Positions 34,150 to 45,730 of a stretch of 64,000 nucleotides of DNA are shown here, one piece after another (the stretch's first letter is position 1; every line of letters starts with the position of its first letter). The notes beneath the pieces were generated by a model that worked only from the letters and a program-made list of their open reading frames with translations, had not been told where the DNA came from and searched no databases. This DNA comes from Tanypteryx hageni. Lineage: Eukaryota > Arthropoda > Insecta > Odonata > Petaluridae. The translations under genes were made by a program, and so were the position numbers. Location of the stretch: NCBI GenBank assembly GCA_028673005.1, contig CM054118.1, forward strand, positions 4,304,410 to 4,368,409, read 5' to 3'.

Positions 34150-35300
34150 TGCTAAGGAGTAGTTAGAGTAGTTGGAATCATATCAGAAAGGGCAATAGAG
34201 TACAGTCAAGATATCTGCGCATGTTTCGTAGACTGGCAGAAGGCCTTTGATAGAGTAAATTGGGTAAAGTTGATGAAGATGTTAAAAGATATAGGTGTAG
34301 ACTGGAAAGACAGGAGACTGATCAGGAATCTATATGAGAATGAAGTTGTAAAGGTCAGGTTTGAGAATGCGGACACCTGCGGAATAAATATCGGTAGAGG
34401 AGTAAGACAAGGCTGCTGCCTATCGCCAACCCTATTCAATATATATGGAGAAAGTCTAATGCAAGAAGCTTTAGAAGGCACAGGGGATTTCAAAATTGGA
34501 GGAAGGATTATAAAAACAGTAAAATACGCATATGATCAAGTACTTCTAGCAAGAAAGGAAGAGGAGCTACAAAAAATGATAAATAGACTAGTGATAACAG
34601 GTAGAAAATACGGTATGGAAATAAACACAGAAAAATCCAAGGTCATTAGAATATCGGGTAAAGAAGAGAATCTGAACATAAGTATTGGGGGAAAGCCATT
34701 AGAACAAGTTTCAGAATATAAATACCTTGGAAGCATCATAGCACGAGAAGCAAAATGTACGGATGAGATCAGAACTAGAATAGGAAAAGCAAAAGCGGCT
34801 TTCAGGAGAAAGAAACAACTACTTACAGGGAATATAAGGGAAGATATCCGCAAGAAGTTGATAAAATGCTACGTCTGGAGTATAGCATTGTATGGGGCAG
34901 AAACATGGACGCTAAGGAAAAATGACATCAAATACTTGGAAAGCTTTGAAATGTGGACTTGGAGGAGAATGTTGAAGATAAAATGGACAGATAGGATGAA
35001 AAACGATGAAGAGCTACGAAGAATAGGAGAGAAGCGAATGATTATACAGACTATCAGAAAGAGGAAGGCTAACTGGGTTGGACATTACCTGAGGAGAGAG
35101 AGTATGATTAAAGACTTGTTAGAAGGAAACTAGATGGGAAAAGGGAAAGAGGTAGGAAAAAGTTTCAGCTGATAGACGATTTGAAAGGGAAAGAGAGTTA
35201 TCAAGATATAAAGAGGACAGCGGAAAATAGGAGTATATGGAGAACCAGGTTTAACCAAGAATAATCACGGACCTGTCTACGGACAGACTACCTATGATGA
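34150..35300 (+). mobile_element. RTE-type LINE, 5'-truncated copy
   Basis: The copy begins within the reverse transcriptase just upstream of motif A and runs to the 3' end CACGGACCTGTCTACGGACA / GACTACC followed by a short ATGATGATGACG tail. RTE elements typically have very short 3' UTRs and short-repeat tails, which fits. The fragment at 6459-7172 is a second, more damaged copy. Confidence 0.92.
34156..35264 (+). pseudogene. RTE reverse transcriptase, truncated, catalytic Asp replaced, one frameshift
   Basis: Open from 34156 to 35133 and then, after a one-base shift near 35126, on to TAA at 35262-35264. Motif A is present (FVDWQKAFDRV, 34225-34257), as is the palm motif GRGVRQGCCLSPTLFN. 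The catalytic YADD box reads YAYD: the first Asp codon is TAT (Tyr) at 34531-34533. Downstream are the RTE thumb and C-terminal blocks INTEKSKVIRISGKEENL, YKYLGSIIAREAKCTDEI, ALYGAETWTLRK and MWTWRRMLKIKWTDR, and in the shifted frame RERGRKKFQLIDDLKG. The endonuclease and the N-terminal half of the RT are missing. Confidence 0.9.
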
Positions 35301-35606
35301 TGACGAAGATTTGAATATAATACGACCTCCAAAAAATTGGTAGTTGTAGAAGGAAAAAAGTATTTAGCTGAATATAAGACGATGACCCATTCGCAGAATT
35401 TTCAATTACGTAAGGAAGAACAATGTTCAAATTATATTATTTGAGCTACGCCATAGAACGCACACTCGACAAGAATAAATATGTTAAATGGAATTAACTC
35501 CTTAACCGTAATATTCAAAATTAGAGACACACAATGAAAAATGGGGAGAAAAGGTAGGAAAACCACTGATAGACCCATCTAATTCCAATCATCAAATCTC
35601 ACATAA

Positions 35607-36041
35607 ATTGGCCCCTTTTCATTCCATGATCAAAACAGCGCATACCAGGCGAGTACTCAAGAGTCCAGGGGGATTGATGATGGCTTTACTACTGTATCTT
35701 ACAAAAGGAAACAGAGGAGTAAGCCTATCATCGGTTGTGCCATTGCTAACACCGAGTGCTCGTTATCTTGGGCACCAAGAAAAATCCATCTGCATGTGTG
35801 GAGATTTCATAAAGACACGTCTAAAGAAGAGGTACATAACTATTTGTGTAAAAAATTATCTGTTAAGTCTGACGATATTGAAGTTGATCAACTAATAACT
35901 AAGGGTGATTATGCCTCTTTCAGAGTGTCAGTTGACTATGAATTGCATGAGGCTGTGTCTAATCCTACACTTTGGCCAAATAATGTGTTGGCAAATAGGT
36001 ATTTTTTTCGGAAGGTTCGACCGAATGCTCCTCAGGGCTGA
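35607..36041 (+). pseudogene. LINE ORF1 protein, C-terminal part
   Basis: Open without a stop from 35607 to TGA at 36039-36041. There is no start codon because the 5' part is missing or diverged. Blocks in order are GIDDGFTTVSYKRKQRSKPI, CSLSWAPRKIHLHVWRFHKD, TSKEEVHNYLCKKL and DYASFRVSVDYELHEAV, with WPNNVLANRYFFRK near the end. This matches the usual layout of CR1/L2-group ORF1 proteins: a linker, then a small alpha/beta nucleic-acid-binding domain ending in the WP..v..R.f motif. The frame is intact, so the copy is not very old. ORF2 begins immediately downstream in another frame. Confidence 0.7.
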
Positions 36042-37330
36042 TATCTTCAGCCACTACGAAAATTATTATTTCTCATATTAATATTCGGTGTTTGAGGAAT
36101 AAATCCCTACAGTTGGAACTATCATTAAAAAACAGTGAACCTGACTTTTTATGCGTTAGTGAACACTGGTTAACTGAAGTTGAATTAAGTGTTTTCAACT
36201 TAAATAATTTTACTGTATTGTCATCATTTACCAGTAAGTCCTTTAAAAATGGTGGTGTGGCAATATTAGTTAATAAAAGGCTTACCTATGAAATCAAAAC
36301 TGTGCAACTTACAACATGCATTGGAAAAGTTTTTGAGTGTGCTGCCTGTTCTGTTAAAGTTGATAATCATATTTTTATAATAATTGTTCTTTATCGCTCT
36401 CCATCAAGTGATTTTAGTATATTTGTTAAAAAACTTAATCACCTTTTGAATTCTGTTTATAAAAATGATCAATTTCTAATTATTACAGGAGATCTCAATT
36501 GTGATATTCTTTCTAATTCACCTCATAGAGCTCAATTGCTGAATGTTTTCAATGCCTATGGTATGAAATCTTTCATCTCCCAACCGACACGCATTACTTT
36601 ATCATCCCAAACTCAATTAGATTATCTGGTTTCCAATTATAACCCACTAAAAACTTTTTCTAGAGTCTCTGATCTGGGTTTATCTGATCACTTGGCAATC
36701 AAAACAACCTTCAAACTAAATCTCCCTGCAGAAATTCACCCTGTCTCTTCTTTAAAAATCAAAGTCTTTTCCAAAGCTAATGTTACTAATCTTTGTTTTC
36801 TATTAACACGTGAATATTGGTATGATATTTATCAAACCAATTCATTTAATGATGGCTTTAACTCTTTTTATTTGAAATTCTGCTATTTATTTAATTGTGC
36901 TATTCCTATCATTAATGTGATGACCGGCAAAATGGTACATAAGAGGAAAAGTTGGTTATCTGATGATATCATAAGGCTTTCAAGGACAGTAAAAGGCATG
37001 GCTTATTATAATAAATTATACAATACATCAGAATACCGTTCCAAATTTCTACTTACCAAAAAAATTTATAATATTTCAATAAAAGCTGCTAAAAAGTCCT
37101 ATAACAATGACAGATTATCTAATGCTTTGAATAAGACCAAAGAAACCTGGAAAATAATTAAAGATGAGTTTGGGAGGGATACACCTAAATATATTCCAAA
37201 AATTTATGATAGCAGGGGTGACCTCATCAATGATCCTAAAATTATCTGCAATTTCATTAATAAGGAATTTCTCAATCTTCCAAATCCTCCTCCGAGGGGA
37301 AATGGTATAGATCTATCGCCTAACGAAAAT
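35607..37330 (+). mobile_element. CR1/L2-group LINE with ORF1 end and ORF2 endonuclease but no RT
   Basis: An ORF1 C-terminal region (35607-36041) is directly followed by ORF2 with a complete endonuclease domain. Similarity to ORF2 fades after about 37300, before any reverse transcriptase motif. The sequence that follows (37340-37560) looks unrelated and ends in an (AT)n microsatellite. Losing the 3' half while keeping the 5' half is the reverse of ordinary LINE truncation. Confidence 0.8.
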
Positions 37331-37420
37331 AGCACAAATAGATCTAGATGTTCTCTCTCTGTAGCTGATGAAGGAACAGTTCCGAAAGCTTCTACGTTTG
37401 TGATGTTTTCTGTGTTTTAG
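36041..37420 (+). pseudogene. LINE ORF2, apurinic-type endonuclease domain (RT lost)
   Basis: The frame is open from just after the ORF1 stop, with no ATG. HINIRC near 36074 is the first endonuclease motif. Counting from a TTG at 36092, the motifs are SEHW (residues 23-26), VLYRSPSSD (99-107), TGDLNCD (132-138), QLDYLVSN (175-182) and SDHLAI (198-203). These are all the expected catalytic positions of an exonuclease-endonuclease-phosphatase fold. Family-like sequence continues (KRKSWLSDDIIRL, KETWKIIKDEFG) to about residue 405. The last 35 or so residues, up to the stop at 37418-37420, are not family-like and come from the joined sequence. The endonuclease looks intact, but the element cannot reverse transcribe. 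Confidence 0.88.
37361..37395 (+). other. Hammerhead-ribozyme-like core motif (weak)
   Basis: GTAG is followed by CTGATGA (37365-37371), then a GGAA-CAG-TTCC hairpin, GAAA (37384-37387) and GCTTCTAC, whose last four bases pair with the leading GTAG. CTGATGA, hairpin and GAAA is the hammerhead order, and such motifs are known from Penelope-like elements. There is an extra A before the hairpin, and no normal stem III fits between GAAA and CTAC. It may be degenerate or coincidental. Confidence 0.25.
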
Positions 37421-37561
37421 TGTACTTTTACGTGTGTCGCTTCGACATCCCCGGGGCCTCGCCAACCTGAAGTCGTCTGATTGGTGAGTGCTCACTGGGT
37501 TTCCTCATCCCAACACCTTGTTGACATCCATTTATCCATTTTAACTTTCCTTTTCCGTAAA

Positions 37562-37563
<2 letters not shown>

Positions 37564-37620
<57 letters not shown>
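37564..37620. repeat. (AT)n microsatellite
   Basis: 57 bp of uninterrupted AT repeat at the right edge of the LINE-associated sequence. Confidence 0.98.
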
Positions 37621-37622
<2 letters not shown>

Positions 37623-40600
37623 AAATCAACACCCTCAGATTATAGCCAGTTTCAGAGTAGCACAGAAAGATTTCTCAATTTTATTCTTCCTTTAATTATA
37701 TCAAATTAATGTAATTGGTTCGTTCATGCATTACATATTCACATTAAAGGGTAAAATCTATTTTTTGTAATAACTAGCCAAAAGTCTGTGAAAAAATGGA
37801 CTGAAGAAATAAGTACTAGTATTATTAGACTAATTTAAAGGAAACTCCAAAGAACCATTCAGAATTACATTATGTATTCATAGTTTTTAGGAAATTTAAT
37901 ATGCCAAGAGAATCGTGCCAGCAACCATATCAAAACCACAAGCACTTAGATACTTAAGTTCGTAAAATTTATATATTTCGTTTAAAGAGATGTATTGTAT
38001 TGTTTTATTTACAATGATATAATATATTGTGGTTCGATGTATTATAATTGCATTGAAATGTTTTCTCTTTATTTTCCATTTTCATTTTGAAAATTAAATA
38101 AAATCGTATTCTTGTACATTTTCCCAATATAATTATGGATAATTTCCAGAATTCGATTTTTGAACGATGAATATTCTGTTCTTTGTTTTTTATTTAGATT
38201 AAATTTTAAAAGTCTAGTCATAATTGAAATTTCTGATTGATTGCTAAGATCCAAATATTTTTAAGAGGAAGGAAAAATATCGAGCACATTACATGATTGA
38301 TTGATTGCTTACTGACTGAATAGAGTCGAAAAACAGCGATTTCTAAGCGAAGATAAAATAGTCGATTAAACTTCCGCAAAACAGAATCGGAAATGTGTAT
38401 GGATTAAGTACCTGTAAAGCCTGTTTCCTTACAAATCTAGACATCCTGAATAATTAGCGTGATTTTTCGATTTCCACGTTTATCATTGGGCAGCTTTAAT
38501 TGGCACTGCTTGATTGGGCAATAAAAAACTAACGCACATTCCCGCAAAAACGTGTTTATATCATTATTAGTTCTACACTTGTTTTGTAAGCGATTATTAT
38601 ACAAACCTCCCTTTGAAGTAGATAGTGCATACATAGCTTTCGATAAATGGGTTTTTTATAACGCCAGAAAATTTTTGTCTTTCTCACTTACGTGTCACTA
38701 AGGTTATTGCAATGTTAAAGATAGTAAGTACGTCGCCATTTAAATTAAAAGTCACTGGTAAGGAATGAACCACTTCATGGATATTTAATGCTCTACCGAT
38801 ATAGCTATATAAAATTAAGAAATTCTTGGCGATATTTAAAAAAATAAAGGACTCAATTTAAAAAGTGGATTTTAGCAATCCTGAGTAATGCACTCATTGA
38901 TTGCATCGCTTCTTATGATTGAATTGTTTTGATGGTTTTCATCAAACACTATTACTTGTTTTATAAATTTCTTATGGATTTCATTTGATTTCTAAGTCGT
39001 GCGAAGGAATTTTTGCGGCGTAAGAACAAGAAAAGTCGATAAGGATTTCGTGCTGGGATACAATGTCACAATAGGGGGACATTATTAATCAGTCCAAAGG
39101 AATTTTCTTTATTCGAAGAAATCCTATCGCATTCCGAGAAATGGACTTCGGAATCGCCACTCGTGAGGACGCTATAGATAGCCTTTTCTATCGATAGATG
39201 GCCTATCTCGATCAGCTTTTGCTTTCGTGCGTTGAAGTCAGTCCCCCAAAGAATCGGAAATAGAACTCCTGAACTGTTTATGAGAAAAAAATCTACACCA
39301 CTTTATTTGCGTAAGAATTTACGATGAAATCTTAACTTTGAATTACATTAGATTTATTTACCAGCGCCGGCAGTTGAACGTGATACATTTCACGGCCCAA
39401 AAAGAAAAATCTCCAAACTTTGACTTTTTAAAGCGATAAATTTCATACATATTGCACACGCGCAGCCTGTTTGTCTGTGTATATATAAGTATTTTGTCTT
39501 TATTTTATATAAGATTTATAGGACTAAATTTTCAATTTCGGTGATTTTCAATAAGACGGAATAGAATCTGTCATGACATTTTTGAGATATCTAGTCTCGT
39601 ATATTATCCTGGAACGTATGCAGCCGTATCTTCACGAAATATTCATCTCGTAAAATTAGTAGGAAGAAACGGTATTAGGAATTTTTCTCGAATTTTAAAA
39701 TGGCAATCAAATGGAAGGAATTAAGAAATCTATTTAGTAACCTTTAATCTTCTCGATTTGTGTTTGTCTTGTGCAAGACGTGAAAATTATTTTGGGTTTA
39801 CGACTGACAAAGGCCTAAGTTTCTGATTATTAATTACTAACTTCCAAATAATTGTATTTCACATTGTGTATCGGTATCCGCAAGAATAAAACTGCTAGGG
39901 TTATGAACTACCGATTCCGTTTTTTAACGCACTGACCAGGACATAAAAGCTAATATCTTTGCAAACATTTTATACTAATCTTTTTGTTTATTAAAAGTGA
40001 TAAGCATAATATAATCATATGCAAAAAATACACGGATTTGTTTCATGTTAATTTTTAGCTATGCTAATGTTAGTACTTCATATCGCTCTAGTAAAAACGG
40101 CTGAAAATATCCAGATTAATTTCATCCAAAAAATAACTAAAAATCATATGAATGCAATGGGAGATGGAAATAAAATTAGAGATTTGATATCTTTACTTTT
40201 ATCTTCGCTTTTGTGAAATTATATCGATTTCGACCCAAATACTTAACATACCGCAGTCATTATCGTTTGACCTTCGAGCGCCGTCATTTCTTTGCGTCCA
40301 CTTACTCTATCGCTCCATCTCGTTACGTCACTCCATATCTCTCTTTTTCCTCATTCCCATGTCAAAATCCGTAAACACATTGGAACTATCGATTTATCAC
40401 GAGAGCAGTTAACGACACCTCCCTTCAAGATAAAACAGTCAATGGAATGGCTAGGTATTTTGATGGTGTTATCACACTTTCTAGCGAGGCGTTCTTATCT
40501 TTAAAATTCCGTAATAATATTCCTTCAGTTCACTAAAGCGGATGGCTTTAAGGAGACGAAGAAAAGACCGTTGAATGAGATGGATTCCGAGACTCTATCG

Positions 40601-43600
40601 TTCAAGAATTGTTTAAGTTAAACCAATGCTATTCGATCTCAATAATCGCTCGTATATATTTAACTGACACTTCCGTTTAATTCAAGCACGAAAACAATTC
40701 CACGATTAACCTAATTGTTGCTGAATCGGAATTAATTAATCAAGTATAGCAGATTCATCGTAGGAAAAACTACTCATTAATTGAAATGCAGGTTTACTTG
40801 AGCGTTTAAATACTACAGGGCTTTAAATCTGCGTAAATTATATTTTTAGAAAATTTCTTTATGTTCTTGATGAATATGAATCGAGTGGTATTATCTGCGA
40901 CGAATAAAACAGTCCACAGATATATTAATAAACGAATTCAGGCTAATCTTAATTCCTCTTGGAAGAATTTTACGATGCCTTTCTGTATGTAGGTGTGTGT
41001 TTATAAATATTGATATTAATTTATTAGGAGAACCTCCTAAACAGCCGTAACCGGCATTATACAATGAATATGGTAACGATAACAGAGACGATCACGTATG
41101 TCATCGGCAGGGTTTAAATCCTTAGCATTGGTAGCCTGAAACTCTAACAATCAATTAAGTTTAAAAACTTATATACCATTAATATGCTGAACGAATAACA
41201 GAAAATGCTTTAAACTCAATACCAATATGAACTAAAAAAAAACTCGACTCGACTCAATCGATTTCGACCCTTGTCTCGTCGGCACGACGGCTAAAGATCT
41301 GGCTAATAATCACTGCGCACGATAAGGGCACGAGTTAGGTATTGAGAGCGTTTTACTTCACCATCTGATTAACGCGGGAATTGTGTAGGGTATTTTTGAT
41401 TTGTGTTTTTCCTGTATACGTACGTACGCGCGTGTGCGTCGCTACAGAGCGATGACGATCAATTCCTAATAATTCTCGCGTATAAAAAGTCATCGGTCAA
41501 AAAAATAACAGTAATGTCTGGGGTAATTTTAATCTCATAACAGAACGGCCGAAACTAATCGAAACGTCTATCTCTACATTTCTTCCGCCCGGAAAGGATT
41601 TTTCCCCGAGGCTCCAAAAAGGGGGGGGGAAGAGTGCGGTTGCTATGGTTCCTCGTTAATCTACGTCTCTCTGTCCGTCTCAAGCCGCCCACACATTCTC
41701 TCTCCATTCCTTTCTCAACCCCTTTTCCTGCAACACCCGTAACTATCCCTCTTCATAAACCTCCCCTACCTCCTCTTCTCCACCGTTCTCTCCAGACACA
41801 CACACGCATCACATAATCACACACCCGCTGTGAGAGGAGAAGAGACGTAAAAATATTTCACATGAGTATCCCGCCTCAACCGACCAGGCAGGCAGGCGGG
41901 CAGACCGCCTGGTGCGTTGGCGAGAGAGGAGAGCCGATGCCTCCCTCCTCACACGCCCCCTCATCCTCCCCCTCTCGTTTTTCTCCAGCTCCCTGTGTGA
42001 AGACCGCGGCTGCACGGAGAGCCCGGGCTCCCGTGTTTTCGTGATCCTTTACATCCATGTTTACAACGAATGGGAGCGGACGAGACTGTGGTGGGAGTGG
42101 CGGGAAACGTGAAGCGGGAGAGTTGGGGATAGATTCCCTACGTATAGAGCAGGAGCGGAGAGCCTTTTCCCAGTTCGCTTCACACTGAAGTTCATGTTTT
42201 TTAATCCGATAAACTTCTGTTGCCCGCTGAGCGATTTTGTATTGGAATTTTATATAAGGCAAAGTATGTTTTTTTCAAAATATTCATATAGGTCAAAATA
42301 AATAAATAAATATTTATATATATACGTATATCCAGTGTAATACTAAATAACCCAAGGTAATAGATAAATTAATCTAAAACTTGGTGTTTGCAGCCGGGAA
42401 TGTCGGAATCTTTACTAAAAATTCATGAAAAATGTAAACTTTTAACTTAATTAAATTCTCAGATTTAAAAATAAATTTCAGGGTGACCTTAGGTACCAAC
42501 GAAAAAATCCTCCTAATGCTGATGTTATGGGTTTTCTGCTAAAAACCCAGGTCGCGCTCTTTTCGAATAATAAATCGGTGGATTTGTCATTTTTTAATAT
42601 TCCGCACTCATTTTTCTGGTAAAATAATACAATACAAAATATTTTCCATTCAACAGATCCAGCTACGCTTTAATCGCTACGGGGCAAATAGCCTGTTTTG
42701 TGTTAAGGAATAGGTATTTTGATCCACTCGCTTCATCTGTTCCTAGTGGTAATATTTGCGAAATCCTTAGCAGGTACTTTGATTTCTAATATTGCTATCA
42801 AATGCATAAAAAATATGATAGTAAAATTAAAACCAAAGGCCATATACGTTCCGAACAAATTCGTTAGCCATTCATGCCTCGGAGATACCGGTAGAAAGCC
42901 TTGAAGCCATTGAAAAACTTCGTTGCCTTTCCCTATATTTTTCGGACGAATCGCCGCTTACATATCCACACAGTAATTTCATCTGCTTCCTAATAAATTT
43001 TACGTAAGAGCTGAATTCTTTGCCTCAAATCAAACGATATCGAGGTGGCATTTTTATAGAATTTCTGCTCAATGTGAAAATATCGTCGGAAATTCGAAAA
43101 TTGATCTTCCCAGAGGTAATGTATAAGCACTCCACAAGCGTAGGCTGCTATTATGGCCTAAAATTAGTAGGGGTTTCACTCTATAATTTTAAGTGTCAAG
43201 CAGCAGAGGAATATAACATCCTTATGCTTAAAAAATTAAATTAATCCATTTGACTTAAGATGACGGGGTTTATAAAAACTTATAGACATGGCTTCATAAA
43301 AATTATCTTTTAGTTTAAGCACGAGTGCATATATTTTTCCTCTTTTCATAATTGATGAACCTGAATTCTGAGCGAACGACCATGATTAATGAAATAGATA
43401 TATAGCTTTATCTAGAAAGGCACCGAGTTTTCACGTATCATTCCAGCGTAAATTCATGATGGTTTAGAACGAAAATTAATTTCGTGAAAAATTACTCGGT
43501 TTTTATTCCATCGCTTAATTTTTTCCCGAATCTATTCACAAACGGAATTAATTTCACTAATCCGAATCGTATCTTAATTATTGGAACAGACCGCGACGAT

Positions 43601-44288
43601 ATCATTTAAAATATCTAACTTGCTTCCAATCCTAAGTTTTTTAATGATTTCAAACCTGATTGGAGACGATTGCCATGACGCCTCCATGTTACACCCATTT
43701 TACTTAAATATCCGAACAAACCACTCAAATTTCGCCATCTATAAGAAACATAAAATGGGAACAACTTGAAAATTTAACCGCAAACTATGAACTCTTTGAT
43801 GCCATGTTTGAAAGGGCAAATTATAAACGTTCACTCGTATAAAAATATTTTTTATTTATTCATCATTCATCAATTTAAAAAACACGAGGTTTTCTCTTAC
43901 CTATACACTCGCAGTGCTCGAGTGGATAAGGCGAGAAATGTTATTTCCCCGGCATATTTTAATATCGAACTCTTTTGTACGGACCCTTCATCTCGTAAGA
44001 TACGTAGGAAAAATTTCACGGCGCGCTTTCACTGGAGATTTCCGTAGGGAACTAAATTCTCGGACCACCTTTGGCAGCCTCCTCCGTCAAATAAAAAAAC
44101 AAATTTTTCCTCCTCTCCCACTACGTAACCCAACGGCTCTATCAGGGCACCTACCGTCAAAAACGATAAATTAACTGAAGGATTGGGAAGCAACGCTTTC
44201 TGTGCTGTTTCTTCTACGCGAAGGATTAAACGAACGATACGTAAAGGAATTCGATAGAAAAATAAATATAACTCGATAAAAATAAATT
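37621..44288. other. Element-poor AT-rich region, no gene recognised
   Basis: About 6.7 kb in which I see no transposon end, no repeat shared with the rest of the window and no convincing exon. 41560-42200 is GC-richer with CT and GA blocks (for example 41700-41800), and its overlapping ORFs lack motifs. 42295-42330 has short TAAA and TA runs. It could be intronic or regulatory, but nothing proves it. Confidence 0.45.
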
Positions 44289-44298
44289 ACACACACAC

Positions 44299-44370
<72 letters not shown>
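44289..44370. repeat. (AC)/(ATAC)/(TA)n compound microsatellite
   Basis: (AC) run, then CATACATACAT, then a long (TA) run. It produces a Tyr/Ile repeat ORF on the minus strand that is an artefact. Confidence 0.97.
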
Positions 44371-44990
44371 CCCCGCTTATAAAAATATAATGAAACCCGA
44401 AAGCAAAATAGGTGGAAATATATTAGGGCTGTCACAATAAGCGGTGAAGCATAAATAAAAATAAAATAAAAAAGCGCTCAATTAAAAGCTCGGCGTGGCC
44501 TTTCTAACATATACGGAAGATAAATAGTCTCGTTTAAAGATTTTAACGGCGAGATAAAGGAATGGGCGGCTAGGAAGGATTGAACCGCTAAGACCGCGAG
44601 GTAAGTGGAGGAAAATGGGGGGAGGAAGTGAAAAGGTTTAAACGGCCGCCGAAGCGACGAAGAGGATATTTGAGAGATAAGGAGAGCAGAGGGCGTGAAT
44701 AAAGAGGAGAGAGAGAAAGAGGGGTGTGGAGGAGAAGAGAGGAATACAGGTGGGGCTATTAAATGTTAGCGCGCTTCGTCAGGTGCAAATTTCTAACTCT
44801 TGTAACACCTTAGACCACGAACAACGTCTTTCTTCGAAGCAATTTTTTCTCTTAAATACTCAACACGCTTTTTTCTTCTTAAAAAAATTGGAATGTGGTA
44901 GCAGCTCTTCTCTTTTTCTTGGTGATGAATTCAATATTTGTTTTTCTTTTTTCCGAATTTTTACGGTAATCATTTGACAAGCGTTTAGGC
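44371..44990. other. No gene recognised; purine-rich part
   Basis: 44580-44755 is GA-rich. The rest is unique sequence up to the hAT MITE. Confidence 0.5.
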
Positions 44991-45294
44991 GAGGGGTCGG
45001 CAACGTTTTTTTCTCTCTCTCGGGTGCCACTCTACCAATATTCACAATTAGTGGCAGTCCGCGCGTGCCACCCTAAACTTCATTTGATCCGAAACCCTTA
45101 CGAAAAGTGTTTCTTATATAACAAAACATTCTGAAGACAATGGAGTATAACTAGAATACGGATTGCAATTGAAATTAAAGAAGAATTAATTTGAGAATAC
45201 GTATTTTTTGTAATTATTATCTGAAAGATCGTGCCATGCAAAAACTCTCCACGTGCCACCTTTTGGCACGCGTGCCATAGGTTACCGACCCCTG
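44991..45294. mobile_element. hAT MITE (304 bp)
   Basis: Ends GAGGGGTCGGCAACG and, inverted, CAGGGGTCGGTAACC match at 12 of 15 positions. The flanking 8-mers GTTTAGGC (44983-44990) and GTTTAGGT (45295-45302) match at 7 of 8. Subterminal GTGCCAC modules recur inside both ends. Confidence 0.78.
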
Positions 45295-45468
45295 GTTTAG
45301 GTCATTAAACGCGACATTTTAAAAGGCACTTCAGTGGTTTGAAATACGAGGCAGATCGGCCGACCGAGCGTTTTAAATTAAATCTGCTTTCATGAGTCCA
45401 ACATTAGATTATTGACAAATAACGCTCAATAACAGACTAAATTCAGAATTAAGAGCGAAAAAATCAAG

Positions 45469-45730
45469 AACAAATACTTAAAAAATCAAAAGATTAAAGA
45501 AGTACTTCTCTCAGTTATATCCAATAGCCACAAGAGAAGGTTATGAAAAACCAGATGCGCATTTCGGCTACGAAGCAGCCGTCTTCAGTGGTAATTTATT
45601 GCACATCTGATTTTTCATAACTTCGTTGCAACTATTGGAGATACCTTGGAATAGTACATTTTTAATCTTTTGACTTTAAATGCTTGTTTTTGAAAATTTT
45701 CAGGCATAAGACGAGCTTGATAATTCTCTG
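45469..45730. mobile_element. Small foldback MITE, copy 1
   Basis: The left arm AAATCAAAAGATTAAAGAAG, TATCCAATAGCCAC and GGTTATGAAAAACCAGATG is answered by the inverted right arm CATCTGATTTTTCATAAC, GCAACTATTGGAGATA and TTTTTAATCTTTTGACTTT. The right flank TTCAGGCATAAGACG is shared with the related copy at 55869-56060. Confidence 0.65.

Noticed and set aside
42480..42620. mariner-like end (CAGGGTGACC)
   Set aside because: It is a single short match with no inverted partner or TA duplication.
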